Shown: positions 35,295 to 45,315, counted from the first letter of the stretch. The stretch is 64,000 bases of DNA from [Eubacterium] siraeum (GCA_025150425.1 CP102281.1:1488001-1552000); one strand, 5' to 3'. Program-made: numbers and translations. The notes: a model not told the origin generated them from the sequence alone.

Positions 35295-38213
35295 TTATTG
35301 TTGTTTATTCATCTGACGCTCGTAGTACTGCTCCTTAGTCATAAGCACCTCTCTTGGCTTACTTCCCTGTGACGGTCCTACGATGCCCATTTCTTCCATT
35401 ACATCGACAAGTCTTGCGGCTCTGCCGAAGCCGAGTTTTAGCTTTCGCTGAAGCGTACTTACGCTTGCCTGTCCATTTTCAACTACGATACGGATAGCGT
35501 CCTCCAGCTTATCGTCGCTGACATCAATATCTCCGCTTTCAAAGCCGACGCTGTCAGAGGATTTATCGTTGCCCTTGACAAGCTCTGCCTGTCGCTCGAC
35601 CTCTTTCATAACATCATCGTCATAATCAAGCTCGAATTTATTCTTCAGAAAATCCACAACACGTTCAACTTCCTTATCGGAGATCCAACAGCCTTGTACA
35701 CGGATAGGCTTCGGCATAGAAACGGACTTGAAGAGCATATCGCCCTTGCCGAGCAGTTTCTCCGCTCCCTGCTCATCCATAATTACACGGCTGTCCGTAC
35801 CCGAGCTTACCTTTAATGCGATACGGCTGGGGATATTAGCCTTTATAAGACCGGTAACAACATCTACGGTCGGTCGCTGAGTAGCTATGACAAGGTGCAT
35901 ACCTGCGGCTCGTGCCATCTGAGCAAGACGGCATATACTGTCCTCGACCTCATTCTTAGATGCCATAATAAGATCGGCAAGCTCGTCTATAAAAATCACC
36001 GTCTGGCTCATTTTATCCATCTCGGGATCCTTAGCCGCAAGAGCGTTATAGCCGTGTATATTGCGGACATTGTACTCAGAGAACATACTGTATCGTTTCA
36101 GCATTTCGCCTACCGCCCAATTCAGAGCGCCTGCCGCCTTTTTAGGATCTGTCACAACAGGAATAAGCAGGTGAGGTATGCCGTTATATGCCATAAATTC
36201 AACAGCCTTCGGGTCAATCATTATAAACTTTACGTCTTCGGGCTTGCTTCTGAAAAGTATCGACATGATTATCGAGTTCACGCATACGGATTTACCCGAG
36301 CCGGTCGTACCTGCAATCAGCAGATGAGGCATCTCGGCTATATCGGCTATTACTATGCCGCCCGAAATATCCTTACCCAGCACAGCCGCCAGCTTGCTTT
36401 TCTTTTCGGCAATATCACTGCTTTCGATAAGCTGTCTGAATGGTACGGTATCTCTTATCTTGTTCGGTACTTCGATGCCTACAGCAGGTTTATTGGGTAT
36501 AGGCGCTTCTATTCTGATACCTGATGACGCAAGGTTCAGCGCTATATCATCGGCAAGTCCTGTTATCTTGGAAATTTTAACGCCTGCCGCAGGCTGTAAT
36601 TCATATCTTGTTACAGAGGGTCCTCTGCAAGTACCTATACATTTTGTCTGAACACCGAAGCTGCGTAACGCTTCAACAATGGTGTTCGCATTTGTTTCAA
36701 GTTCTCTGTCGATGTCCTCCTGTGCCTTACCGGGCATAATCTCGTCAAGAAGCGCAGTAGGCGGCAGAGGGTGATCTTCCTCGTTAAGCGTCACTGTGTA
36801 GAGTTTATCACTGTCGCTTGTATCGCCGTCCTGCTTGTCCTCCTGCACTGCGGCACTGTCTGTAATACCGTCAGGTGTACTGTCGGCAATACCGGAATCG
36901 GTATTATCTGCGATAAAAGGTGCTTCAGCAGGCGGTGCAACAGGAGCGTTCACATCGTTTACAAACTGCTCTTCTCTCTGTACAGAGGAATTTTGTTCAT
37001 AGTTTGTTTCTTCTATGAACGAATTTAAAGCAGCCTCAACAGGATTGACCTCCTCCGGAGGATAAATAGGCAGGGGCGGAAAATATTCCGGTATCGGCTC
37101 GCTGTCCTCCTGCTTATCTGTAGCTACGCTCTGTGCCTTTTGCACAGAGCCGTTGTTATCGGCTACGGGCAGGTCGGGCAGCTTATCGCAGGACATATGT
37201 ACATCGCTCTCAGGAGCAATCTCAGGCAAATGCTCATTGCTCTGCTGAACCGCTTCTTCGGGTTTTGGCGATACCTTGCCGTTGTAATTGTTTATCTCGT
37301 TTATGAAATTATCGCTGTCCTTTTTCTGCTCCTCGATATTCTCATCGTGTCTTTCCTGAAGCGTTGTTGCAGGAGTTCCGACAGCGTTCGATTCAAGCTC
37401 TATAAGTTTTTCCTTGCGTTCGCTTTCAGCCTGAAGCCTCTGCTGTTCCTGCTCAAGTCTGTACGCTTCCATTTCTTCCTTATGCTGAGCGTGTTTCTCC
37501 TTGGCGCTAACCGCAACCTTTTTGACAGGTTTTCCTACAGCGCCTAAAAAGTCCATAAGCGACTTTCTGCTGATAAGCATAACAAATACGAAAGCAATCA
37601 GTATAATCATTACTATTGCGCCGACATTGCCGAACAAAAGCAAAAGCCACGCAGGTACGCCGCCTATGATACCGCCGCCTGTCAGCCGTGTTCCGTCCGA
37701 ATAAAGACTTGCCACCGCTCCGAAAAAGTCATTCGTGCCTTCTCCGACACTGCCTACAAAGAATATCTGTATAGCTGTGCTTAATATCACTATTCCGCCC
37801 GACAGCTGTAATATCTTGGTGAGGATGCTTGTCCTGCTCTTATCCGTTGCAATAAGTACGGCTACATATATAAGAATAGGGCCAGTAAAAAATACCGTAA
37901 AGCCGAACATACCGCAGAGGAATGAATAAATCATATCAAGCAGATTCAGGCTGTCGCCTTCCGCCCTGTTAAGACTGCCGATAAAGCCTATAATCGTAAA
38001 CAGCGCCATAAGAACACCTATGGCGAAAAGGATTATAGAGCTTCTTCTTCTTTTCGATTTAAGCTCCTTTTCAATGTCGTTCTTGCAACGTTCACTCAGT
38101 TCTCGCTGCTTATCTTCTATAGTCTGATCCTTTTTCCGTGTTTTGCCCGACGAACCCGAAGTTCTTGCTTTAGACTCATCGGTGCTGTTGTTCAGATTGC
38201 GCTTTACTGCCAT
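35295..38213 (-). CDS. ftsK: DNA translocase FtsK/SpoIIIE
   Basis: A 972-residue membrane-anchored motor that pumps DNA through the division or sporulation septum. Four to five N-terminal membrane helices lie between residues 58 and 215. A long low-complexity linker rich in Glu, Pro and Asp (about 230-480) follows, then the motor with Walker A AGTTGSGKSVCVN near residue 625 and Walker B VIFIDELADL. The C-terminal gamma winged helix (STLQRKLKLGFGRAARLVDVMEEMGIVG) reads polar DNA motifs. AAAGGACG precedes the ATG. A tepA-ylzJ-ftsK order resembles that of spoIIIE in B. subtilis, here interrupted by uppP and a MITE-like element. Confidence 0.95.
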   Translation of the reverse strand: MAVKRNLNNSTDESKARTSGSSGKTRKKDQTIEDKQRELSERCKNDIEKELKSKRRRSSIILFAIGVLMALFTIIGFIGSLNRAEGDSLNLLDMIYSFLCGMFGFTVFFTGPILIYVAVLIATDKSRTSILTKILQLSGGIVILSTAIQIFFVGSVGEGTNDFFGAVASLYSDGTRLTGGGIIGGVPAWLLLLFGNVGAIVMIILIAFVFVMLISRKSLMDFLGAVGKPVKKVAVSAKEKHAQHKEEMEAYRLEQEQQRLQAESERKEKLIELESNAVGTPATTLQERHDENIEEQKKDSDNFINEINNYNGKVSPKPEEAVQQSNEHLPEIAPESDVHMSCDKLPDLPVADNNGSVQKAQSVATDKQEDSEPIPEYFPPLPIYPPEEVNPVEAALNSFIEETNYEQNSSVQREEQFVNDVNAPVAPPAEAPFIADNTDSGIADSTPDGITDSAAVQEDKQDGDTSDSDKLYTVTLNEEDHPLPPTALLDEIMPGKAQEDIDRELETNANTIVEALRSFGVQTKCIGTCRGPSVTRYELQPAAGVKISKITGLADDIALNLASSGIRIEAPIPNKPAVGIEVPNKIRDTVPFRQLIESSDIAEKKSKLAAVLGKDISGGIVIADIAEMPHLLIAGTTGSGKSVCVNSIIMSILFRSKPEDVKFIMIDPKAVEFMAYNGIPHLLIPVVTDPKKAAGALNWAVGEMLKRYSMFSEYNVRNIHGYNALAAKDPEMDKMSQTVIFIDELADLIMASKNEVEDSICRLAQMARAAGMHLVIATQRPTVDVVTGLIKANIPSRIALKVSSGTDSRVIMDEQGAEKLLGKGDMLFKSVSMPKPIRVQGCWISDKEVERVVDFLKNKFELDYDDDVMKEVERQAELVKGNDKSSDSVGFESGDIDVSDDKLEDAIRIVVENGQASVSTLQRKLKLGFGRAARLVDVMEEMGIVGPSQGSKPREVLMTKEQYYERQMNKQQ

Positions 38214-38261
38214 GTTTCTACGTCCTTTCTCCCAAAATCATTGAATAATATTTAAATTCTG

Positions 38262-39125
38262 TCAGAAAACAAAAACGAAGTGTGAGCCGGTCGCCAGTTC
38301 ATAAGCACCGATGCCTATGCAGGCAAGACCGAGTATTGCTGTATAGAAGCCGAAAATCTTGAATCTGTCCTTTTTAAGAAGCCACTTTACAAGAGCTATC
38401 GCAAGAAGTCCCACTGCCGCAGATACGACAAAGCCTATTCCGAGCTGTACCCAGTCAAGTTCTACATTGCTTTTTAACGCATCACCGATCTCAAGCACGC
38501 TTCCGCCGAGAATTGCGGGGATACCGAGTATAAACGAGAATGTGACCGCAGTTTCCTTTGTAAGTCCGCAGAAAAGACCTGCGGCGGTTGTCGAGCCTGA
38601 ACGTGATACACCGGGAAACAGAGCCACGCACTGCATTGCGCCTATTGCAACGGCATCTGCGACCTTCATCTTATCGCCGGTTTTGTTGCCCTTTATGCAC
38701 TTATCCGACATAAAGAGAAGAATTGCGGTAAAAATAAAGGCAAAGCCCTCAAAAATAATGTCATTGTCGCCCTCAAAGCCTGTAAAGAAGTCTTTGAAGA
38801 AGTAAACGGGTACAAGCATAGCGGTGGAAATTATGACCATAAACATCATACGTCTGTTGGCGTTCATATTCTTCCACGAAAATTTGCCTGTGAAAATATC
38901 CTTTATAGTAAGGAAAAATTCCTTTATCATTCCCCAGATAGTAGGGAAAAATGCTATAAAAACCGCCAGAAGCGTTCCTAAATGCAATACAACTGAGGTT
39001 ATAAGGGTGTTTTCTCCGATATTCATAAAATGCTGGGCAACAGACAGATGGCCTGAGCTTGAAACAGGAAGAAACTCCGTAAGTCCCTGTATAATGCCCT
39101 GAATGATTATGCTTATGTAATCCAT
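38262..39125 (-). CDS. uppP: Undecaprenyl-diphosphatase
   Basis: Recycles undecaprenyl pyrophosphate to the monophosphate carrier used in wall synthesis; overproduction gives bacitracin resistance. The 287 residues form about eight membrane helices. The two active-site segments are GLTEFLPVSSSGHL near residue 14 and FPGVSRSGSTTAAG near residue 166. It lies upstream of ftsK on the same strand. Confidence 0.95.
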   Translation of the reverse strand: MDYISIIIQGIIQGLTEFLPVSSSGHLSVAQHFMNIGENTLITSVVLHLGTLLAVFIAFFPTIWGMIKEFFLTIKDIFTGKFSWKNMNANRRMMFMVIISTAMLVPVYFFKDFFTGFEGDNDIIFEGFAFIFTAILLFMSDKCIKGNKTGDKMKVADAVAIGAMQCVALFPGVSRSGSTTAAGLFCGLTKETAVTFSFILGIPAILGGSVLEIGDALKSNVELDWVQLGIGFVVSAAVGLLAIALVKWLLKKDRFKIFGFYTAILGLACIGIGAYELATGSHFVFVF

Positions 39126-39166
39126 TTTCTTTTGTTCCTTTCGGATTATTTCGTATTGTTTATTTT

Positions 39167-39341
39167 AGGCAACACCGCACAAAGACCATATTTTGTATTT
39201 TGTACGCATCTTGCTTGCATATTTTCCGTCATCTTGCACAATTCGTCCTTACAAGGCGTCAGCCTTGCTTTGTCCTCATTGTACAATCTGACGAAAAATC
39301 TGACTGCACAATACGCGCACAATCTTTGTGCGGTATTGCCT
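39167..39341. mobile_element. MITE-like element, copy 3
   Basis: A 175-bp element with 18-bp inverted ends differing at one position (AGGCAACACCGCACAAAG / CTTTGTGCGGTATTGCCT). A central hairpin CAAGGC-gtca-GCCTTG lies at 39252-39267. It has the same orientation as copy 1 and lies between the ylzJ-like gene and uppP. Confidence 0.87.
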
Positions 39342-39381
39342 TAATATATATGTATGGGCTTACGCCCGTTATGACTGTCAC

Positions 39382-39561
39382 CTAAAGCGTCTTTATCTGC
39401 GTGTATTTCAGATAACTCCGTAAATCGTGCGATACAGAAACGCTGTTCTTTTCGCAGACAGTATATGAAAAAACACAACCGTCAACCGCATAATAGGAGT
39501 TATTGTCATAAAGCTGTGCATTACGGAAAACCTCCGATTCATCTACAACGGTCTGAAACAT
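39382..39561 (-). CDS. YlzJ-like small protein
   Basis: A 59-residue protein starting [12 protein letters not shown] and ending with [16 protein letters not shown], which weakly follows the YlzJ pattern (TIVPEEVVF start and a terminal D..YL segment). It starts at ATG 39561, with AGGTG 6 nt upstream, inside the last codons of the TepA-like gene. In B. subtilis ylzJ lies directly after tepA and before spoIIIE, which agrees with the position here. Function unknown. Confidence 0.6.
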   Translation of the reverse strand: MFQTVVDESEVFRNAQLYDNNSYYAVDGCVFSYTVCEKNSVSVSHDLRSYLKYTQIKTL

Positions 39562-40459
39562 TCTCCGCACCTCGCTTTGCTCTCATTTCCGCTCTTTGTG
39601 CCGACGGATGATATTCTCTGAACGTACTCACTCTGGCGGTTGCTTTACCCTTGCCTGCGGTTTTTGTATCCGTCTTAGCTGTTGCGGACGAAGCTCTTTT
39701 TTTCGAAACGGTTTTTCCTGTACTATGCTTAGTGCGCTTAGTGCTTTCCCTATCGGTTTTCTGCTGTTCTATCAAAGAGTAAAGGCACTGCACAGCATCG
39801 CTCAGTCCTCCGAGGCTGTCTATAAGTCCCTCGTTCACGGCTGTTTCGCCGTCAAGCACCGAACCGACATCCATTACAAGCTCATCCTTCTTCATCATAA
39901 GCTCACGGAAACGCTCGGGCTTTATCCTACTGTTCTTGCTTACGAAATTTATTATTCTCTCCTGCATACGCTCAAAATATGACAGCGTCTGCGGTATGCC
40001 GAGAAGAAGTCCGTTCATTCTGACAGGGTGGATGGTCATTGTTGCAGACGGCACGATAAAGCTCTTTCTTGCACTTACCGCAAGCGGTACGCCGATTGAA
40101 TGACCTCCGCCGACTACAATCGACACAGTGGGCTTTGACATTCCTGCGATAAGCTCGGATATTGCAAGCCCTGCCTCTACATCTCCGCCGACCGTATTGA
40201 GTATTATAAGCAGACCGTCTATGCTCATATCCTGCTCTATTGCTACCAGTGCAGGCATAATGTGTTCATACTTTGTGGTCTTGTTCTGGGGAGGAAGGAT
40301 ATAATGTCCCTCTATCTGACCGATTACGTTAAGGCAATGTATATTGTACTTAGCGTTTTCCGATGCGAATATGCCGTTATCCGACACCTGACAGGTTACC
40401 GCCTGTTCTTCGTTCTCCTCGTCGGTCTGTTCGTTATTTGTGATATTATCTTTATTCAT
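39539..40459 (-). CDS. tepA: TepA-type ClpP-like serine protease
   Basis: A 306-residue ClpP-fold protease resembling translocation-enhancing protein TepA. The catalytic serine sits in [10 protein letters not shown] and the histidine in MTIHPVRM. A Lys/Arg/Ser-rich tail of about 60 residues follows residue 245. The ATG at 40459 is preceded by AAAGGAGCAGGG. The gene is followed by the overlapping ylzJ-like gene and then, beyond a MITE-like element, uppP and ftsK. The substrate is unknown; sporulation-linked roles are described for B. subtilis TepA. Confidence 0.87.
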   Translation of the reverse strand: MNKDNITNNEQTDEENEEQAVTCQVSDNGIFASENAKYNIHCLNVIGQIEGHYILPPQNKTTKYEHIMPALVAIEQDMSIDGLLIILNTVGGDVEAGLAISELIAGMSKPTVSIVVGGGHSIGVPLAVSARKSFIVPSATMTIHPVRMNGLLLGIPQTLSYFERMQERIINFVSKNSRIKPERFRELMMKKDELVMDVGSVLDGETAVNEGLIDSLGGLSDAVQCLYSLIEQQKTDRESTKRTKHSTGKTVSKKRASSATAKTDTKTAGKGKATARVSTFREYHPSAQRAEMRAKRGAENVSDRCR

Positions 40460-40603
40460 ACCCTGCTCCTTTGCTGATTTTTTCTCTTTTATTCTTAGCA
40501 AAAGAGCAGAAAATATACGGCAAAGTGTGCAGTTATCACATAATGATACAGTATAAGTATATCACAAACAGCGTGCCATTGCAAGACGAAATTGCGTATA
40601 AAA

Positions 40604-40636
40604 AGACCTGTGAGAATTTCTCACAGGTCTGTTTTT
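40604..40636. terminator. Terminator of pnp
   Basis: A 12-bp perfect stem AGACCTGTGAGA / TCTCACAGGTCT (40604-40615 with 40619-40630). It is flanked by AAAAA on the left, giving a minus-strand U run, and GTTTTT on the right. Confidence 0.9.
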
Positions 40637-40652
40637 GCAATATTCAGCTTTA

Positions 40653-42770
40653 TCAGCCGTTTTTCTTCTTTGCTTCGATTTCGGCAAGAGCAGCCTTTCT
40701 TGAAAGTCTTATCTTACCCTGATTGTCGATTTCGAGAACCTTTACGATTATCTCGTCACCGATTGAAACAACATCTTCAACCTTTTCTACACGTCTGTTT
40801 TCAAGCTCTGAAATGTGTACCATACCGTCCTTGCCGGGAGCGATCTCAACAAACGCACCGAAGTTCATTATACGAACAACCTTGCCCTTGTAGATAGCGC
40901 CAACCTCGGGGGGAGATGTGATAGCCTTTATCATCGCTATGCAGTTCTGAGCCTTTTCAAGATCCTGACCGCAGATGAATACATTGCCTTCTTCATCAAT
41001 GTCAATCTTAACCTCGAAGTCTGCGCAGAGCTTCTGAATAACCTTACCGCCTGTACCGATAACTTCTCTTATCTTGTCAACGGGTACCTTGTAGTTGAGC
41101 ATCTTGGGAGCGTACTTGTTTACAGTGGGACGGGGTTCGGGAATTGCCTTGAGCATTATTTCATCAAGGATGTAATCTCTTGCCTTGTGTGTCTTTGCAA
41201 ATGCGTCCTTGATAATCTCGGGTGTAAGACCGTCAATCTTAAGATCCATCTGGATAGCTGTGATACCCTTATGAGTACCGCCTACCTTGAAGTCCATATC
41301 GCCGAAGAAGTCCTCAAGACCCTGAATGTCTACCATTGTCATCCAACGGTCGCCCTCTGTGATAAGACCGCAGGAAATACCTGCAACAGGTGACTTTATC
41401 GGAACGCCTGCGTCCATCAGTGAAAGCGTAGAACCGCAGATAGAAGCCTGTGATGTTGAACCGTTTGAAGAAAGCACTTCAGATACAAGTCTTATTGCAT
41501 AGGGGAATTCTTCAACGGGAGGGATAACAGGTTCGAGCGCTCTCTGTGCAAGTGCGCCGTGACCGATCTCACGTCTGCCGGGGCCTCTGCTTGCCTTTGT
41601 TTCGCCTACAGAGTATGCAGGGAAGTTATAGTGGTGCATATAACGCTTTGTTTCTTCTTCGTCAATGCCGTCGAGCTTCTGGCTGTCGCTTACAGGACCT
41701 AAGGTCGTGATTGTCATAACCTGTGTCTGACCACGGGTAAACAGACCTGAGCCGTGTACTCTGGGGAGAAGTCCTACTTCAGCGGCAAGAGGACGCATCT
41801 CGTCCATACCTCTGCCGTCAACACGCTTCTGCTCGTCTAACAGCCAACGTCTTACGATGAACTTCTGTAACTTGTAGATGCACTCGTCAATCATAGCGGC
41901 CTTGTCGGGATACTGCTCGTCAAACTCTGCGTGGATAGCATCCTTTATAGGCTGTAAACGCTCCTCACGGACATTCTTGTCGTCTGTATCAAGAGCGAAC
42001 TTTACCTGCTCGGTGTACTTGTTCTGAATAGCCTCGAACAGATCGTGATCAACCTCCATTGAGGGGAAGCTGAACTTGGGCTTGCCAATCTCAGCCTGAA
42101 TCTGCTTGATGAAGGGGATAAGTGACTTGTTGATCTCTTCGTGACCTGCCATTATAGCCTTAAGCATTGTATCATCGTCAACTTCGTTTGCACCGGCTTC
42201 GATCATTACGACCTTCTTCTCGCTTGACGCAACGGTAAGCTGAAGATCCGACTTTGCTCTCTGCTCTGCATCGGGCATAAGAACAATCTCACCGTCAACA
42301 AGACCTACGGAGATACCGCCGATAGGACCGTTCCACGGAATATCGGAAATGGAAACTGCGATAGAAGCGCCGATCATAGCGATGATCTCAGGCTGTGTTT
42401 CGGGATCTACTGCGAGAACTGTCATAACGATAGCAACGTCATTTCTCATATCCTTGGGGAACAGAGGACGCATAGGACGGTCAACTACACGGGAGTTCAG
42501 TATAGCCTTTTCGCTGGGTCTGCCCTCTCTCTTTAAGTAACCGCCGGGAATTTTACCTACTGCGTAGAGCTTTTCTTCGTAGTCAACTGCAAGAGGGAAA
42601 AAGTCAACACCCTCTCTGGGCTTTGCGCTTGCTGTAACGTTTACCATTACGACTGTTTCACCGTAGTGTACCCAGCAAGAACCGTTTGCAAGTCCGCATA
42701 CCTTACCGGTTTCGACCATAAGCTCACGGCCTGCAAATGTCGTTTTGAATGTTTTGTAATTCTCGAACAT
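40653..42770 (-). CDS. pnp: Polyribonucleotide nucleotidyltransferase (PNPase)
   Basis: A phosphorolytic 3'-5' exoribonuclease in mRNA turnover, also able to add nucleotides. The 705 residues have two RNase PH domains (about 10-210 and 315-540), the all-alpha linker between them, a KH domain (IREVIGTGGKVIQKLC near 565) and an S1 domain (GKVVRIMNFGAFVEIAPGKDGMVHISEL near 625). AGGAGGAAC precedes the ATG. It follows rpsO, as in many bacteria, and its leader forms a very long hairpin that may serve autoregulation. Confidence 0.97.
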   Translation of the reverse strand: MFENYKTFKTTFAGRELMVETGKVCGLANGSCWVHYGETVVMVNVTASAKPREGVDFFPLAVDYEEKLYAVGKIPGGYLKREGRPSEKAILNSRVVDRPMRPLFPKDMRNDVAIVMTVLAVDPETQPEIIAMIGASIAVSISDIPWNGPIGGISVGLVDGEIVLMPDAEQRAKSDLQLTVASSEKKVVMIEAGANEVDDDTMLKAIMAGHEEINKSLIPFIKQIQAEIGKPKFSFPSMEVDHDLFEAIQNKYTEQVKFALDTDDKNVREERLQPIKDAIHAEFDEQYPDKAAMIDECIYKLQKFIVRRWLLDEQKRVDGRGMDEMRPLAAEVGLLPRVHGSGLFTRGQTQVMTITTLGPVSDSQKLDGIDEEETKRYMHHYNFPAYSVGETKASRGPGRREIGHGALAQRALEPVIPPVEEFPYAIRLVSEVLSSNGSTSQASICGSTLSLMDAGVPIKSPVAGISCGLITEGDRWMTMVDIQGLEDFFGDMDFKVGGTHKGITAIQMDLKIDGLTPEIIKDAFAKTHKARDYILDEIMLKAIPEPRPTVNKYAPKMLNYKVPVDKIREVIGTGGKVIQKLCADFEVKIDIDEEGNVFICGQDLEKAQNCIAMIKAITSPPEVGAIYKGKVVRIMNFGAFVEIAPGKDGMVHISELENRRVEKVEDVVSIGDEIIVKVLEIDNQGKIRLSRKAALAEIEAKKKNG

Positions 42771-42790
42771 ATTGTTCCTCCTGTTTTATT

Positions 42791-42874
42791 TTAAGAGAAA
42801 CAGCGTTAGCAATAAATTCAGCGGAATAACATTATTCCGTTCAATTTATTGCTGACTGCACTGCTTCTCCTTAA
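42791..42874 (-). promoter_or_regulatory. Long leader hairpin upstream of pnp
   Basis: On the minus strand the 84 nt before the pnp ribosome site fold back almost end to end. Outer arms TTAAG/CTTAA lead into GAGAAACAG/CTGCTTCTC, then GTTAGCAATAAATT with AATTTATTGCTGAC (one wobble), then CGGAATAA/TTATTCCG. It resembles the duplex leader that RNase III and PNPase use to autoregulate E. coli pnp, but this is inferred from structure and position only. Confidence 0.7.
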
Positions 42875-42903
42875 GTCAAAAAATCAATGCTGAAATAAGG
42901 GTT

Positions 42904-42935
42904 AAAGGGCAGAACAAAAATGCCCTGCCCTTTTT
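42904..42935 (-). terminator. Terminator of rpsO
   Basis: AAAGGGCAG / CTGCCCTTT (42904-42912 with 42925-42933), 9 bp, in the rpsO-pnp gap. The T run on the minus strand is short, so some read-through into pnp is likely. Confidence 0.7.
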
Positions 42936-42942
42936 AAAACTC

Positions 42943-43209
42943 TTACTTACGAAGACCGAGCTTAGCTACTACTGCACGGTAGCGTTCGATATCCTTCTTA
43001 GCGAGGTAGTTTAACAGATTACGTCTGTGACCTACCATCTTAAGAAGACCACGGCGTGAGTGGTGATCCTTCTTATGTGTCTTTAAGTGCTCGGTTAAGT
43101 CGTTGATTCTCTTTGTGAGAATAGCGATCTGTACTTCGGGAGAACCTGTGTCGTTCTCGTGTGTGCGGTTAGCTTCGATAACCGCTGTCTTTTCTTCCTT
43201 TAAAAGCAT
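42943..43209 (-). CDS. rpsO: 30S ribosomal protein S15
   Basis: An 88-residue primary 16S rRNA-binding protein. Characteristic segments are [36 protein letters not shown] and [10 protein letters not shown]. The ATG at 43209 has AGAGGTG just upstream; an in-frame upstream ATG would add 11 non-conserved residues. The roughly 118-nt leader could carry S15 autoregulation. Confidence 0.97.
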   Translation of the reverse strand: MLLKEEKTAVIEANRTHENDTGSPEVQIAILTKRINDLTEHLKTHKKDHHSRRGLLKMVGHRRNLLNYLAKKDIERYRAVVAKLGLRK

Positions 43210-43327
43210 GGTTACACCTCTTAAAAATATTTTCTTTGTCATAGCGGCGGGAAACGGTGTTTCTCATAACGAGCATTCTCCACAGAGCCAAGACAAGAAT
43301 TGATTGTGTGCAATGCACAACAAAGTT
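43210..43327 (-). promoter_or_regulatory. rpsO leader, candidate autoregulatory region
   Basis: The transcript leader between the promoter and the S15 start can form short hairpins (for example TTGTGC-att-GCACA near its 5' end). S15 represses its own mRNA in several bacteria, but I cannot identify a specific S15-binding motif here. Confidence 0.3.
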
Positions 43328-43356
43328 ATTATAGCATACAAAGCAACGTTTGTAAA
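43328..43356 (-). promoter_or_regulatory. Promoter of rpsO-pnp
   Basis: Minus-strand TTTACA (43356-43351), 17-bp spacer and TATAAT (43333-43328), with TGC as an extended -10. Confidence 0.82.
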
Positions 43357-43413
43357 TACTATTTTAAAAAAATTTTTAATTTTTATCAGTCAACGAAAAC
43401 AACTCAACCTTTG

Positions 43414-44706
43414 TTATGCGGGATTTTTCTTTGCGGTTTTCTTTTCGCTGTTCCTTCTGTTTTTTCTTGCGGAAGGATCTCTGATAACCTCCGGTGCTTT
43501 ACCGTCGGTGACGCATTCGCCTGTGAGGATTACCTTTGATATGGTATCGTCGCTCGGTGCATTGAACATAATATCGGAGAGTGCCTCCTCGACTACTGTA
43601 CGCAGGCCTCTTGCGCCTGTTTTTCTTTCAGCCGCTTTTTTTGCTATGGCACGCATTGCATCGTCGGTAATCTCAAGTTCTATGCCGTCAAGCGAGAACA
43701 TATAGCTGTACTGCTTCAGGATAGCGTTCTTCGGCTCGGACAGTATCTTTACAAGTGCGTCCTCGTCAAGATCGTCAAGTACGGCAATTACGGGGAGTCT
43801 GCCGACAAGCTCGGGGATAATTCCGAACTTTACAAGATCCTCAGGCTCTACCTGATGCAGTGCCTCGTTTATCTTGTTGTCCTGCTTGCTCTTTACTTCT
43901 GCACCGAAACCGAGTGCCGATGAGCTTGTTCTCTGCATTATCAGCTTATCTATACCCTCGAATGCACCGCCGCAGATAAACAGGATGTTCTTTGTGTTAA
44001 TCTGTATGAATTCCTGATTGGGATGTTTTCTGCCTCCCTGAGGGGGAACATTTGACACTGTACCCTCGATAATCTTGAGCAGTGCCTGCTGTACGCCCTC
44101 ACCGCTTACATCACGGGTAATCGAAGTGTTTTCAGACTTTCTTGTTATCTTATCTATCTCGTCGATATATATGATTCCGTGTTCAGCCGCCTCAATATCA
44201 TAATCAGCCGCCTGTATAAGTCTGAGAAGAACATTCTCAACATCTTCACCGACATATCCTGCCTGTGTGAGCGTTGTTGCATCGGCAATTGCGAAAGGCA
44301 CCTTCAGCACATTGGCAAGCGTCTGGGCAATCATGGTCTTACCGACACCGGTAGGTCCCAGCAGCAGAACATTGCTCTTCTGAAGCTCTATCTCGTCTGC
44401 AGTTGCCTCATCGCCGAAGAAATTCTTCTTATAATGATTATACACCGATACGCAGATGGTTTTCTTTGCTTCATCCTGACCGATTATATACTTATCGAGG
44501 ATTTTCTTAAGTTCTGTAGGTTTTATAAGCTCGTACTTATCTTCCTTTTGCTTGCCTTTGGATTTTCTGCCGGAGGTCTTGTCTTCCTGCTCCATCAGCA
44601 TCTGGTATGAGGCTACTATGCAATCATTGCATATACAGCCGCTTGCACCATAAATTATTCTTTCAACCTGATCCTCAGTTCTTTCACAGAAACTGCATCT
44701 AAGCAT
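43414..44706 (-). CDS. clpX: ATP-dependent Clp protease ATP-binding subunit ClpX
   Basis: A AAA+ unfoldase that delivers tagged proteins to ClpP. The 430 residues have an N-terminal four-cysteine zinc-binding domain ([12 protein letters not shown] ... CICNDC), Walker [15 protein letters not shown] near residue 115, Walker [11 protein letters not shown] and the pore region GYVGEDVE. The basic C-terminal tail ([14 protein letters not shown]) is normal in some Clostridia. ATG 44706 is chosen because AAAGGA is 8 nt upstream; a TTG two codons earlier is too close. Third gene of tig-clpP-clpX. Confidence 0.97.
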   Translation of the reverse strand: MLRCSFCERTEDQVERIIYGASGCICNDCIVASYQMLMEQEDKTSGRKSKGKQKEDKYELIKPTELKKILDKYIIGQDEAKKTICVSVYNHYKKNFFGDEATADEIELQKSNVLLLGPTGVGKTMIAQTLANVLKVPFAIADATTLTQAGYVGEDVENVLLRLIQAADYDIEAAEHGIIYIDEIDKITRKSENTSITRDVSGEGVQQALLKIIEGTVSNVPPQGGRKHPNQEFIQINTKNILFICGGAFEGIDKLIMQRTSSSALGFGAEVKSKQDNKINEALHQVEPEDLVKFGIIPELVGRLPVIAVLDDLDEDALVKILSEPKNAILKQYSYMFSLDGIELEITDDAMRAIAKKAAERKTGARGLRTVVEEALSDIMFNAPSDDTISKVILTGECVTDGKAPEVIRDPSARKNRRNSEKKTAKKNPA

Positions 44707-44727
44707 GGTCAAATTCCTTTCAAGTGG

Positions 44728-45315
44728 TTATCTTTTTGCAATTACCTTATCAACAAGGCCGTAAGCGCAAGCCTCTTCAGCTGAAAGGAAATTATCTCTT
44801 TCGCAGTCCTTATGAAGCTGCTCATAGCTCTTGCCGCAGTTCTCTGCCATTATTTTTTCAAGTGTTTCTCTTGTTTTCTCAAGGTACTTTGCGTGAATCG
44901 TAATATCGGTCTGCTGACCGCTGAGTCCGCCGCTGATAAGAGGCTGATGAATCATAACCTCTGAGTTCGGCAGGCAGAAACGCTTGCCCTTTGCGCCGCT
45001 TGAAAGCAGGAACGCTCCCATAGAAGCCGCCATACCTACGCAGATAGTAGATACATCGCACTTGATGTAGTTCATTGTGTCATATATAGCCATACCTGCG
45101 GAGATAGAACCGCCGGGGCTGTTTATATAAAGGCTGATGTCCTTATCGGGATCCTGTCCTTCAAGAAACAGTAACTGTGCAACAACAAGTCCCGCAGTAA
45201 CATTGTTTACTTCTTCGTTAAGCATGATAATTCTGTCGTTAAGCAGTCTTGAGAATATATCGTAAGCTCTTTCTCCTCTGCCTGTCTGTTCAATGACGGT
45301 TGGTACTAAACTCAT
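44728..45315 (-). CDS. clpP: ATP-dependent Clp protease proteolytic subunit
   Basis: A 195-residue serine protease forming the tetradecameric ClpP chamber. Ser98 in GMAASMGAF, His123 in MIHQPL and an Asp near residue 172 form the triad; SPGGS is the oxyanion strand. GGCAGGAG precedes ATG 45315. It lies between tig and clpX; the ClpC-like ATPase at 15.6-17.9 kb is a second potential partner. Confidence 0.97.
   Translation of the reverse strand: MSLVPTVIEQTGRGERAYDIFSRLLNDRIIMLNEEVNNVTAGLVVAQLLFLEGQDPDKDISLYINSPGGSISAGMAIYDTMNYIKCDVSTICVGMAASMGAFLLSSGAKGKRFCLPNSEVMIHQPLISGGLSGQQTDITIHAKYLEKTRETLEKIMAENCGKSYEQLHKDCERDNFLSAEEACAYGLVDKVIAKR

Noticed and set aside
39200-39385. Short open frames inside MITE-like copy 3 as genes
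   Set aside because: They coincide with the element's terminal repeats, are not conserved in the other two copies and have no ribosome sites.
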